Positions 1 to 11,389 of a stretch of 64,000 bases of DNA are shown here, in pieces; within the stretch, counting starts at the first letter, position 1, and each line of letters starts with the position of its first letter. The notes under the pieces were generated by a model. That model did not search any database. It was given only the letters and a program-made list of their open reading frames with translations, and was not told the DNA's origin. The position numbers were made by a program, and so were the translations under genes. Source of the stretch: Strongylocentrotus droebachiensis (taxonomy: Eukaryota > Echinodermata > Echinoidea > Camarodonta > Strongylocentrotidae); the NCBI GenBank assembly GCA_035222895.1, contig JAVYIG010000165.1:738501-802500 (forward strand), in the 5' to 3' direction.

Positions 1-260
1 AATTTTGGCCAGTGCGTTGTCGTTCGCTAGGTGTGCGTCATCATTCGTTACTCGTTCGTCAAGCACGCTGGACCAACGCTGGACCAACGCTATGCATTTG
101 TCGTCATTCGCTGTGTGCGTCAGGATTTTACGCATGAATGTACACGCCAAAAGGACGGCAGACATGCGCGGAGCACGCTAGATCAGCGCTAGACCAACGC
201 CAGACATACGCAGAGCACACGCCCTGTATACGCGAAGCGCGCTAGCAACACGCTATGCAT
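1..260. repeat. GC-rich degenerate repeats
   Basis: Short words such as 'cgctggaccaacgct', 'gctagaccaacgc' and 'cgtcattcg' recur irregularly. Composition is clearly more CpG-rich than the AT-rich flank. No coding potential is seen; the window edge cuts the block, so its full extent is unknown. Confidence 0.5.
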
Positions 261-319
261 TCGGTGTCAGCTCGCTAGGTTCTCCCAAATCCTGACAAAA
301 GTCAGGCTCACAACTTTTT

Positions 320-565
320 TTCTGATTTTCAACGCGCCGGCAAGTGCGTCGTCTATATGTGACCGGGTCATAAGGGTTGAGGGATCGAATCTCAGCCCGG
401 CACCGACGTCTTTTGGCAAGACATAATCCACATTTACCACTCTCCATCCTGGTGTAAATGGGTACCCGGCAATTGCAGGGCCCTCAGGAAGAACAGCTCT
501 GATGCTGATGAGGCCTCCCTGGGTAAACAACATTATTATTATTATTATTATTATTATTATGATCA
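320..565 (+). mobile_element. tRNA-derived SINE with (ATT)n tail
   Basis: A B-box-like stretch (GGGATCGAATCTC, about 382-394) lies in a tRNA-like head. It is followed by a body with 'ccacatttaccactctcc' and 'aaatgggtacccggcaat', and the copy ends in an (ATT)n tail at 532-560. The same head-body-tail order recurs at 57296-57672 (minus) and 63590-63835 (plus), which defines a dispersed family. The 5' boundary is approximate. Confidence 0.7.
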
Positions 566-691
566 ATGTCTCTTTAAAACTAGCATATCCGCAGCCAGCT
601 ATGCGCAGAAATTAACCAGCAACTTTCCCTAACATTTCCCTTAACAATGTCAAGTAACATTGCCCTTACTGGTGAAGATTAGTTTTCAGAA

Positions 692-938
692 TACAGTCAA
701 ACCTGCTTTAGTGACCACCTGTCTACAAAGGCCACATTTGTTGTTTCCCTTGAAAATGGTTTCTCATTGAATCATGTACTGAAAGAACCTGTCTACAAAG
801 ACCACCTGTCTACAAAGGCCACTTTTTGTGTTTTCCTTGAAAATGGTTTCTCATTGAATCATGTACTAAAGGAACCTGCCTACAAAGGCCACTTTTTGTG
901 TTTCCCTTGGGCGGTCGCTATAGACAGGTTTGACTATA
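692..938. mobile_element. MITE with TACAGTCAAACC-type TIRs (Tc1/mariner-like?)
   Basis: The ends are inverted (tacagtcaaacctg at the left, acaggtttgactata at the right) and flanked by TA. The interior holds about three copies of a roughly 78-bp unit containing 'gtctacaaaggccac'. A related element with the same termini lies at 20979-21128. TA flanks suggest Tc1/mariner mobilisation; this is inferred from the ends only, as no transposase is present. Confidence 0.6.
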
Positions 939-1729
939 CCACCACAGGAATGTCCTTGTTAGGTAACACAAGTGTACAATCTTCCAAAAGAAAGCTGTAT
1001 GTGTTCTTATATCAACAAAATCATGAAAAATCTCACAGAATGTTCTTACTACTATTGGGGGACATATATGTACAAAATAATGGATAGAAAATGTATAGTA
1101 CTGGTACATAGAGTTGTTTATATCGTGCAATTCCTACATAATTCAACATAATCTACTTGGTCCTTTAAACAAAAACATTCTAGTTGATCCTCTTATGTGA
1201 CAAATCCACAATTTGGAAAAGGCTGTGTTACATAGGTCACTTGTGTACAACCTTCTTTGAAAACAAAAGAGCTTCTGTGGCTGATCTTCTGACTCTGAAT
1301 ATGACCTTTGTTTTACACATGGAGACAATGACACTAAATAATTTGTTTCATTATGTCATGGCTAGAACCCATGACCTTCACATCTTACACCCAAGAGAAC
1401 AAACCACTAAACCACTATGACACCTCACTGATTCTATAATATATATTAATCATAATATCCTGTGTTAGAAGCTAGTAAGGCATCAACTCCCTATATGTGA
1501 TCTCAGTAGCTGAGTAGATGATGCATGGTTGCCTAGCCTTCTTATTGATCATAGACTAAGTGGTTCCTGAATTGTTATCATCTTCTCATTTTAAATGGAC
1601 TACAAGGTCTAACTACTTAATATAAATTTTTGTCTTTATTAGAATTTTTTTAAAGATAAGGATTATTTTATCAGTTCACTACTTTCATTAAGAAGTAATT
1701 ATTTTTCATTTTAATTTCTTAATTTTATT
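939..1729. other. Gene-free stretch
   Basis: AT-rich sequence in which I see only short spurious ORFs, with no splice-bounded exon, RNA gene or clear repeat. Confidence 0.4.
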
Positions 1730-2060
1730 TTTCAGTTCTGAATACCGGTACATAATAAAATCAGTATACATTAAAACAAAATGAAAATATAATTTTTTTC
1801 AAACAGAACTGGCCAGGGCTCCAAGATAGGCAAAGCTTTATGCCTTGTGAGCCCTGACAATTAAGTATGTGTACAAAAATACATAAAATAGGGGGTTCCT
1901 GGTTATGCAAAGGTATAGCAAAGAGAAGAGAAGAGAAGAAAGATACATGTAGGTAGAGAGAGAGTGAGATGGAGAGAGATAGAGAGGGAGAGAGGAAGAT
2001 ATAGAGGGGGGAGGGGGTTGAAGTGAGAAGAGTTACAGATGATTGCACATTTCATTGTTA
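1730..2060 (-). mobile_element. LINE 3' tail fragment, minus orientation
   Basis: This matches, in reverse orientation, the plus-strand segment at 42700-43220. Shared words include 'tcagtatacatt', 'gagccctgacaatta' and a GA/CT microsatellite next to 'aagagaagagaa'. The plus-strand copy follows a LINE reverse-transcriptase C-terminal remnant, so this looks like the 3' non-coding end of the same family. No coding part is recognisable here. Confidence 0.55.
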
Positions 2061-2640
2061 ATAAAAGCAGCCATAAACATTCATGATTAAACAGGATATT
2101 GAGAGAACAGCATTTTTTTCACTGCTAGTCTGAAAACAAACAAAGTGAATATTCATTTGATCCAAAGGCAGGGAATTCTATATGTTCGGGCGACTATGAA
2201 CATTTGATGGATAAGAATGTACATCTTTGTTTTTCTTAAAAAGGGCAGATAGAACTAGAGACAATTGGCCATGGTAAAAACAAAACATAAAGAGTGTAGT
2301 CTGTAAAAAGTTAATATCTTAAATTTTGAGGGTATTCAATTTAAAAAACAAGGGGCCGCTGTGATCTCTGTAGCGAAAACCAGAACAAATACGTATCACC
2401 TTTTTTGATATCTTAGAATTGAATCGTTCAGACATTTGGAAATTCGTCCATATCACAGTACAGTACGTTATATATGGTGACAACATAGTATTACCCGGTA
2501 AACAGTATGAATAAAATGTTTTATGGTAGGTAATATTTCAATTTAGACAGAACCCCAACATTGCATGAAATGGTTTTAGATATATATTTGACATGGTCAG
2601 ACCAATTAAATATATCATAATAGTCTCTTTTATCATTGAC
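2061..2640. other. Gene-free stretch
   Basis: AT-rich sequence with no supported gene, RNA or repeat. Confidence 0.35.
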
Positions 2641-2644
2641 CCTG

Positions 2645-3112
2645 AGGGCTGGCCGAGTTGCTCCACAAGTTGCTCCACAAGATCATCCATCATCATCATA
2701 ACATTGACCATGAAGTCATTGCATAATCGCTCCCTCTTACTCCGTGTCATCTATCATTCGGATACTTGATATGACATCTGCTGTGAGCCATCTCCATTCA
2801 CACAGAGTGGACCCCTATGGAAATCAGCTTTTGCTCAGTGTTAGGGTGCTCCATCACATGAGAGGGAAAATCAATGAATGAAAGAGAGTCAACGCCTTTT
2901 GGCTCTTAGGTATCAGACAACCATTTTGGGTGTCACGTATCGTTGGTATGCTTGCTATGATGAGAGCTATAAGGGCATTAGTTCATATCCTGTACCACAA
3001 GGGCCGAGTTGCTCCACGATATCATCCATCATCATCATTACGTTGACCATGAAGTCATTGCATAAATAGCTCCCTCTTACCGTACTCCGTGTCTTCTATC
3101 ATTTAGAAACAA
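2645..3112. repeat. Direct duplication of about 110 bp
   Basis: The segment at about 2648-2760 ('gagttgctccac...catcatcatca...gaccatgaagtcattgcat...ctccgtgt') recurs at about 3002-3112 with small indels. The copies lie just downstream of the MITD1 stop codon. Open frames here are short and unconvincing. Confidence 0.6.
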
Positions 3113-3230
3113 GAGCTAAAAGGGCATTAATTCATATCCTGTTCCACAAAGTAAATGCCCTTCTGGCTCTCAACAGACCATTCCTTTGTAATCTATATTT
3201 TAATATTTGTTCTGATCCTTTACCCTCATG

Positions 3231-6200
3231 TCATCCGTCTTTTGTATGCTTGCTATGGAAGACATCCACTGTAGTCTCATGACATCGTCTTAGATCCATA
3301 TCACAGAATCCGATGCTATACTGACCGGTCCTCTTGAAATAATCTAAACCCCGTCCAATCTTGATGATCCAACCATTATTAAACCTGTGAGAGTGTGGGA
3401 TGAGAAAGTTAGATACATTTCACATCATATATCTAGTATATATATACTTATGTAGAACACTTCTATCACTATTCAATTATAAATGTTAAACCCTCAATCA
3501 AATTTAATCGAGAATACACCTACTTCTGATCCTGTCAAATATAAATAACAATAAAAGAAAGCAAAAACTAAAACAAATATCAGGAAATTGAAATTATGTT
3601 GCATTTAGTGACACATATCAGCAAGCCATTTAGTAAATAATATCTTCAGTTGCTAGCTATTTAGTAAACAATAACTTCAGGAGCTAGCTATTTAGTAAAC
3701 AATAACTTCAGTAGCTAGCTATTTAGTAAACAATAACTTCAGGAGCTAGCCATTTAGTAAACAATACCTTCAGTAGCTAGCTATTTAGTAAACAATAACT
3801 TCAGTAGCTAGCCATTTAGTAAACAATAACTTCAGTTGCTAGCTATTTAGTAAACAATAACTTCAGGAGCTAGCCATTTAGTAAACAATAACTTCAGGAG
3901 CTAGACATTTAGTAAACAAGACCTTCAGCAGCTAGCCATTTAGTAAACAATACCTTCAGGAGCTTGCTATTTAGTAAACAAGACCTTCAGGAGCTAGCCA
4001 TTTAGTAAACAATACCTTCAGGAGCTAGACATTTAGTAAACAATACCTTCAGTAGCTAGCCATTTAGTAAACAATACCTTTAGTAGCTAGACATTTAGTA
4101 CACTATACTTTCAGGAGCTAGCCATTTAGTATAAAACAAAACCTTCATGAACTAGATGGAAATTCGACTGCACTCAGTCGAAAATTATGCCTCCGCCATA
4201 GAGCAATTTTTAAAAACCAAAACGGAAGCAATTTTTAAAATTCAAGTTTAATTGTAATCCATCTGTCGGTTCTAATGATATTGATAGGCATACATAATGA
4301 GCCCCATGACCTTTGACCTCATGACCCTAAAATCTAATCAGTTCATTGGCTCTGCAAGATACATACATGACCCAAGTTTGGCAGGAATCCATCAATCGGT
4401 TCTTGAGATAACGCGATCACGAGCTATTTTTGCATACATAATGTGCACTGTGACCTTTGAACTTGTGACCCCAAAATCTAATCAGTTCATTGGCTCTTCA
4501 AGATACATACATGACCAAAGTTTGGCAGGAATCCATCAATCGGTTCTTGAGATAACGTGATCACGAGCTATTTTTGAATACATAATGAGCTCTGTGACCT
4601 TCGACCTTCAACCTTGTGACCCCAAAATCTAATCAGTTAATTAGCTCTGCAAGATACATACATGATCTAAGATTGGCAGTAATCCATCATTCTGTTATTG
4701 ATATAACGCGATCACGAGGACGGACGGTACAGACGGACGTACGACCTGACGGACAACCAAAAAAAATAATGCCTCCGGGCTACTTTGTAGCAGAGGCATA
4801 AAAACAGCGTCTTACCTGACCACTCTATCATGAAGCGTGTCTGAATATGAGACTATCATCTCTACATCATGCTCAGCAAGACTTCTTTGCAACTCACTAA
4901 GCTTATACTGCTGTTGATGTACGTTCTGTTAAAAAGAAATAATTCTATGTGTTTTTATTTCTATAGTTTAGGCATTTTGTACTTAAAGCCACTCTGAACT
5001 AGTTTGGCCAGGAGGGATTAGACCTCCCTCCATGGTCACCGACAGGTGGGTAAAAAATATCTCACTATTGCAGAAACATGACAAATGGATGTGGATTAAT
5101 TTCAATTTGAATTTGAAATTCATTTTCCACTTTCCACGGTACAACTTTCAAATTAAAAGCAAGCAGACATACCTCATTTCTGCCTGTTAACAGATGGACC
5201 CTTTTGACAGGTGCGACAGACATTACAAGAAGTTCACAGAATCTGAGAAGGTTATATATCTGATGGTTGCTGCGGATGTAAGGATCTTCAATGTGAACCT
5301 CCGTAACCAATTCATCAAGATAAGGTGTGAACATGGAACGATAGCTATGACCAGTTGAATCATTGGTGATCTGAATCGCCTGGTGATATTTGCCAGCTAA
5401 ATGAAGAAACAATATTATAAGAAGTTAAGAACATGCAATACTGGTACTTGTTCTATCTATCACAGCTGATGGTGCTTGGAGATGCAAAATACACAGGGTA
5501 CACTTTAAAAATAATTACAACTGTACCTTGGTCAACAACTGAAACCTTGACAATTGTTTTTGTTTTTGGTAATGCTTGAAGACGCACTTAGTGAAGAATT
5601 CTTTTCTGAATTCAATGATGTTGACAAATACTGTAAAACCCATTGAGGAATTATCCTTTGAAGATGTATTATAAATATTTCAAAATATGCCTCACCTTCA
5701 ATCTGAGAATCTACATGGTTTTTAAGCTTTTCAGCTCTCTCCATATACTGCTCAATCTTCTGTCTAAAAGCGTGCTTCCTGATCTGGTCTGTCGTCTCTA
5801 CAGGTATTAAAAGATAACTATGGTGTAATTTGGATAGACAGACTGATACATGAAATAAAAAAAGGCTTTTAGATTTCTGGTATTTCATTTTTCAAGCTTT
5901 GAATGAGAAGGTTGATTGAAAGTAAACAATGACACAAGTGTTGTATGATGATGATCTCTATTATAGAGCTTTTCCTGTAATCTTGTAAGTCAACTAACAG
6001 AGAGTGATGATGGGAGGGAGGGTGGTAAGGGAGGAAGGCAGGAAGAGACAGGGTGGAGGTGGAAATGGAAATTATAACGGATTGAAAGAAGTAAAAATGT
6101 TGGAATTTTCGTTCCAGACATACCTTTGTTTAATATTGTTTTAAATAGTACAATAACACTATGTCACAATATATAACTATAGTGAGATTTCATACACAGA

Positions 6201-6639
6201 AAAAAATAATTAATATACATGTGCTTGTGTGTACTATGTAATAGCAAATTTAACACCTAAAAATCCTTGAATCATATATTGAACAGACGGCAGGTGATCA
6301 ACCCATTAAAAAGCATTGCAAATTTACAATATCTGTCTACAAGGTCCCATTTTATATTTCATTATGTTTAGTTATTTATATATTCTATGTTAGCCAGAGC
6401 TAAACACTGATACATCTGAAATACTAAATATATGAAATAAATCCAAAGAATGAATTTCATACTAACCTCTCATGACTTCCATAAGAAGTTTAATTCCTTC
6501 TTTATAGCAGATTAACGCTTCTTGCGCCTTGCCTTTACCATCCTGCTCTACCGCCCTCTTGAGGAGACCTATGGCAGAGGCTTCTACTCCACTCAGAGCT
6601 GAACTCATCTTTAATTGTTCTCTACAATGTCAATGCAGC
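3231..6639 (-). CDS. MITD1: MIT domain-containing protein 1 (MITD1), complete CDS of five exons
   Basis: Coding exons read on the minus strand are 6608-6467, 5797-5696, 5396-5173, 4925-4816 and 3384-3231. All have GT/AG borders and matched phases, giving 243 residues against about 249 in human MITD1. Residues 8-80 form the three-helix MIT domain (start [20 protein letters not shown]), which in this family binds MIM motifs of ESCRT-III CHMP proteins. Residues from about 95 on form the phospholipase-D-like membrane-binding domain, ending in the diagnostic [14 protein letters not shown] and [15 protein letters not shown]. The known role is at the midbody during cytokinetic abscission. The start ATG (6608) follows a 31-nt leader beginning at an acceptor (6639), so at least one upstream non-coding exon is expected, probably the one at about 7674. 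Intron 4 carries a minisatellite and a transposon. The gene is divergent from VPS37A. Confidence 0.95.
3633..4140. repeat. 31-bp minisatellite, about 16 units
   Basis: Head-to-tail units of 31 bp (core 'ttagtaaacaataacttcag' plus 'gagctagcta') start at 3661, 3692 and so on. Late units vary (acaagacc, acaatacc). There are no spacers, so this is a tandem minisatellite and not a CRISPR array. It lies in MITD1 intron 4. Confidence 0.9.
4152..4800. mobile_element. Non-autonomous element with internal ~130-bp repeats (copy 1)
   Basis: It begins 'ctagatgg', continues with 'atgcctccgccat', and ends 'gcagaggcata'. Inside are about three and a half direct copies of a unit containing 'aatctaatcagttcattgg' and 'gataacgcgatcacgagc'. 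The same element lies inverted at 41187-41688, where a pre-insertion copy of the target proves mobility. Open frames across the repeats are incidental. No clear target duplication is visible here. Confidence 0.75.
4983..5056. mobile_element. Partial TTAA-type MITE
   Basis: It starts TTAA followed by AGCCACTCTGAACTAGTTTG and matches the left part of the complete element at 17544-17731. The right end is missing. It lies in MITD1 intron 3. Confidence 0.5.
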
Positions 6640-7639
6640 CTGCAAAAGCAACAAGTTTATAGGTACAAAATAATCTTACCTATATAGTATTAGATGCATA
6701 TTGTAGAAATATATTATGGTGAACAGTGAATCAATTCCAGCTATATTAACAATGCTTTAAAAATGTAGGGTATTATGATTATATATATCTTCTTTCATAA
6801 TCATATATTTTTTTTTTTATAAACATGACTGAAGAAGATTTATATAACCTCACCCAACAGTTAAAATGGAGGTCATCATAACAAACAGCTAGTGCTGTCA
6901 TCCCTAATTCCCAAATTAAATTGATTCCTGATTTCCAAATTAAATTGATTCCTAATTAATTTCTTGTCCTCTCTTCCCCCTCTCTATTCCCACCTCTTTT
7001 CTTTGTTGCTTCATATGTTGGTTATGAATCTGTCTCTATATCTCTCCTCTCTCTCTCTCTCTCTCTAACTGCATTTTTTTTCTCTCTAGTTCTCTCCCTC
7101 TTTTCTGACCTCTCCTCTAATCTGTTACACTATAAAGCCTATGTATTTCTTTCTCCCTCTCACTAGCGGCTCTACTTTCTCATTCTATAATGGGCTAGAC
7201 CTATATATCTGCACTAGATCTAGACCTAGACTATTTACTTTCTATCATTAGTAGACTAGTATATGAAAGATCGCCCCTCTACATCTCCATTTTATATTGC
7301 ATATCGCATATGGAACACTACCCCCCCCCCCACCAAAAAAACCAAAAAAAACACAACAACAACAACAACAACAACACCCACTATGCATTAGAATCTAAGA
7401 ATACTAGGCCTACTAGAAATCTAGGCCTAACGTTAGAGGTCTATTCTATATGAAACCAATCATAACATTGAAAACAAAAACACTGCATGGTTCTTAGTAT
7501 GTGGGAATGTTTAAAATTGTCATTCTTTTAAAATAAACGATTTGTTCATCTGATAAGAAAGTATTCAAATAATTACGTTAGATTAGATATTAGGTAAGAC
7601 ATATATGTACATTAGAGCATTACATGAGTAGAATATGCA

Positions 7640-7780
7640 GATCTATAACGATTTAGGGGGCATGTTTGCTTACCGGAACGCGGAAGTACAGAAAGCTGAA
7701 CCTATGCAAAATGTCCCGTTTCCTAAATTAAATCTCGTCTAGCCAAAATTCGAGCAAGATAAAACTCGTTCCTCCATGTA
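7640..7780 (-). promoter_or_regulatory. Probable MITD1 non-coding first exon and promoter
   Basis: On the minus strand a splice donor (ttccg|gtaagc, exon end 7674) follows a CpG-bearing stretch. The next minus-strand acceptor with a short leader is at 6640/6639, just before the MITD1 ATG, so a 5'UTR intron from 7673 to 6640 is likely. The transcription start itself cannot be read. Upstream (about 7020-7380) lie CT, poly-C and CAA microsatellites. Confidence 0.45.
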
Positions 7781-7839
7781 ACTCGTAAGATTGAATATCT
7801 TGTGGTTGGTAACTAAGCACATTTTTGTTTTCTTCTTCT

Positions 7840-8105
7840 ATTTTGCCACCGAAAATTTGAAAATCGCGCCAATATTTCGCTCAGTAGGGAGGGGGGGGGG
7901 GGGTGCCCAGTTTAAAAAAAAACTCAACGCCCACCCCCCCCCCCCCCACCCCCCCCCCCATTTGAGCACAAAAACGAATAACGGGGGGCCGTCTTCTTTT
8001 TTTTTACACAAAAAAGGTAAAATTAACATGTTTTTACCTGTTTTTTTTGCCAGGAGAGGAAGCCCAGGCCCTTCACCCCCCCCCCCCCTGAACTCTGCCA
8101 CTGGC
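7840..8105. mobile_element. hAT-like poly-G/C element, left end unclear
   Basis: Long G and C runs are followed by the right terminus 'ctctgccactg', the reverse complement of the CAGTGGC-type end seen in other elements of the window. The inner word 'aaaatcgcgcca' is shared with the element near 48390. No target duplication could be found because the left end is not clear. Confidence 0.45.
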
Positions 8106-8117
8106 ATCATTTATATA

Positions 8118-8966
8118 CAGTGCGTCCCAGAAAAAACGAAAGGCCGACAAATCAGATTGACGTTTTATCATAACTTAAGTCGCAATGAATGGCAATTTTT
8201 TTTGTAAAGCTTGAATCCTCCTCTTTCATTTGATGGAACTCATATGATGCATATTTTACGAAAATATGAGTGATTAAAAAACAATTTTTCGGGCGGTAAA
8301 TTTCAAAGAGAATATTCCAGAAAGCCAAGGTCAATTTCTGCCGACTTTTCATATGACACCTCAACTAATCAGGAAAAAATGAGCCAGGAATAACAAAGTC
8401 TTGTTGGTTTAAAGTAATGCTTGCATTTCCATAATTTGATTAAACGAATTCGTTTTCAATGGCTGCCTGCCGTAGCAACAAACAGAATTGGCAAAAGACT
8501 TGGCGCGTGCATCGATCAAGTCTTTGTGCATATAGCTGATCATCAACAAAACGGAGCTAAGTCTTCAGTGACAACTCTGTTTGTTGCTACGACAGGCAGC
8601 CATTGAAAATGAACTCGGTGAATCAAATTATGGAAATACAAGCATTACTTAAAACAAACAGAACTTTTATTAGCCTCCTGGCTCATTTTTTCCTGATTGA
8701 GGTGTCATGTGAAAGGGCAGAAATTGAACTTTCTAGAAATGTGATTTTCTCTTTGAAATTCAGATACCGCCCGCCCGGCGCCAAATGACTTTTTGGTTTC
8801 CTCTCTTCAAATTGTTTTTAATCACTCATGCTTGAAATATGCATCATATAAGTTGATTCAAATGAAAGAGGAGGATCTAAGCTTTAGAAATATAATTTAT
8901 CAATTATAATTGTGATTATATGATAAAACATCGAAATCTCGGTTTCGTTTTTTGTGGGACGCACTG
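8118..8966. mobile_element. Foldback MITE with CAGTGCGTCCCA ends
   Basis: The perfect 12-bp terminal inverted repeat cagtgcgtccca / tgggacgcactg bounds an element whose two halves are largely complementary. For example, words around 'cctcctctttcatttgatgg' in the left half reappear inverted near 8850-8875. Its centre is near 8540. Open frames inside mirror each other and do not look like a gene. Target duplication is unclear (AT-rich flanks). Confidence 0.8.
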
Positions 8967-9820
8967 AGATATATGGCAAAGTAAATGTATGGTACATGTA
9001 TATGTATTTATTTTTGACATTTTTTGTTCTAGTCATTATTTGTTTGTAAATATTGTAATTTGTTTGTCGGCCTCTTTGTTTATCGGTATATCAAAAAGTC
9101 GTGGCGACGTGCCTCCCCGCCTCCCCGGATTCAGTATATAATTTGTCTGATTGTAAATTATACCGCTAGTTTTACATCTTCAGCTATCCTGTCTCCTCTC
9201 ATGATTTCATCAAATGATATCCTATCCGCTCTTAATGGCAATCAGTATAATTATCGAAATAATGAATTCAGTATCATGAGAATGTGACTGATCGATATGT
9301 TATCCGTCTACCCATACGGTCGATCGAGCTACCAAGGATGGGTGGTCGAGCTTTGGGTTAGTCGAGGTGTTTAGTAGTCGACTTTTCCTCGGATATCAGA
9401 ATATAGAAATCTTTTTCTGGATATGACGTGATGGATATGACCCGACTCATAAGCAACTGAGGTTGGCATTTATTACCATAAACATCTCATCTCAACGACG
9501 CAAAGTGAGTAGTTATTAAGTATATATATGATTGCCCAACTTTTCATGAAAAAGAGCTGCGCTAGTTCAGATGTCTATCCAAAATTTGACCCGTAATTCG
9601 CTAGCTAGTTCAGTTCAGAAGTCTAGCCAAAATTTGATCCGTAACTCCGGCGTGGAGATACCCTACTAAAACATACCCCAAATTAAGTAAATATTTATCA
9701 AATGTCCAAATAAAGGTCATGATTTAAAAGTCGATATGTTTGTTACCTGTTTCGTTTCAATTTTCTTCTCTTTTTCCGAGTATTTTTCCTAAAAACGAAG
9801 ACTTATAAAACGGGACTCAC
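8967..9820. other. Gene-free stretch in the MITD1-VPS37A interval
   Basis: No supported gene. A short direct duplication ('gctagttcag...gtctagccaaaatttga') lies at about 9550-9655. Confidence 0.4.
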
Positions 9821-9829
9821 GGCAAACTG

Positions 9830-10666
9830 TAGACCTAGACCGAATTTTCTGTCTCTTTCGTTCGTTAGCCTCTTATTGGGGTAGGGTCGGCCGGCTCTCT
9901 CTTTAGAGACGGAAACCGTCTATACACATTCCCTTGATAACGCCACGGCCATTTCAGGTCGTATTGTTATGCCCCCAAAATCCCCCAAAATGTCATTTTA
10001 CCTCGTGCATCTCCAATTGTAAATTAGGCCTAGATCTAGGCTATAATACATCGGTTCCACTTACTAACTTGATTGAAATAATCCGTTTAATGGTCCCTTT
10101 TAAGGAAATCATGGGTCAAAATCGACATTCATGTTGAAAATCTTGCAAGCCGTGTTAAACTCTCGCTGCCGGAGTCATCTTAATCAATCTCATCCCTTCT
10201 ACTAGTCTACGCCGAAGGCAAAATGATTATGAAGGAAAAACTGTGATAACGACGAACGTGTAGATGGCGCACAGTTTTTCCTTCATAATCATTTTGCCTT
10301 CGGGGTAGACTAGAAGGGATGAGATTGATTTAGATGACTCCGGCAGCGAGAGTTTAACACGGCTTGCAAGATTTTCAACATGGATGTCGATTTTGACCCA
10401 TAATTTTCTTAAAAGGGACCATAGGATTATTTCAATCAAGTTAGTAAGTGGAACCGATGTATTATAGCCTAGGCCTAATTTACAATTGGAGATGCACGAG
10501 TTAAAATGACATTTTGGGGGATTTTGGGGGCATAACAATACGACCTGAAATGGCCGTGGCGTTATCAAGGGAATGTGTATAGACGGTTTCCGTCTCTAAA
10601 GAGAGAGCCGGCCGACCCTACCCCAATAAGAGGCTAACGAACGAAAGAGACAGAAAATTTGGTCTA
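9830..10666. mobile_element. Foldback element, MULE-like, 9-bp TSD
   Basis: Two arms of roughly 410 bp (9830-10240 and 10256-10666) are inverted copies around a short loop. The ends are TAGACC...GGTCTA, and the first 50 bp include 'tctttcgttcgttagcctct'. The flanks are the exact 9-bp direct repeat ggcaaactg (9821-9829 and 10667-10675). A 161-bp relative with its own 9-bp duplication sits at 33581-33741. Nine-base duplications with long inverted repeats are typical of Mutator-like elements; no transposase is present. Confidence 0.85.
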
Positions 10667-10675
10667 GGCAAACTG

Positions 10676-11389
10676 CAGCACAATACAATTACATACCGTC
10701 CCGACGTTAAGTTAAGTTAGCGACTGTAATCTTATTAGGGTCTATACCCCATTTAGATGTAGGGAAAATGTGAGGTAACCTCTGGAGGTTACCTCGTGTC
10801 GTCCTTTGTCATGTTTGTCCACTGTAGATCCAAACGCTCGCGGCACAAAGGACAAAGCACGAACACGAGGTAAACGCAAGGTAAAAGTCACGCTAGACAG
10901 TCTAGCACGAAATGGCACAACCTCCGGAGTCATCCGGTGTGATCCGTTGTTGAGCAAATAAACACTTGTGGGGTAGAAACTGGAAGTCTTCGCCGTGAAG
11001 ATGGATGTAAACATTAATAAGGTCAATTTGCTGAACATGTATTTACATTAACCACGATTGTTACCTAGATTTTGCAATAACATTGAAATAAAAATATATC
11101 ACATGAAACCTTGATTTTCAATTTGTCTGATGAATGTTTTGATTTTTTTTTAATAACAAATATATTCCATCAGTTCCATCAGTTTTGATTAAGAATAAGA
11201 TAGGAGTAATAATAGGATGACTGAAATTACTGAACAGTTATTTAATTTTTCACTTGTCTCATTTTACAAATTTTTTGGAGTGATACAGCAGTGACCCATC
11301 GTCTGGATATTGCAGCAAACTCAGTTGCATGCTGAGAAGTTCTAAGAAACTCTAGATCTGGGAAGCATTGCAACCAAGTTCTCTTGACC
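10676..11389 (+). promoter_or_regulatory. Upstream region of VPS37A
   Basis: This interval separates the foldback element from the VPS37A start codon. At 10772-10796 there is a near-perfect palindrome (gaggtaacctc / gaggttacctc), and 10800-11010 is relatively CpG-rich. Together these suggest the promoter and leader, but no transcription start, TATA box or definite 5' exon can be assigned. An acceptor-like 'attgcag' near 11313 could begin the leader of the first coding exon. Confidence 0.35.

Noticed and set aside
3633..4140. CRISPR-like array of regular 31-bp repeats
   Set aside because: Units are head-to-tail without spacers, and the context is an animal intron.
9934..10568. Two related frames (MITPRPFQVV...) on opposite strands
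   Set aside because: They arise from the foldback arms; no known domain.
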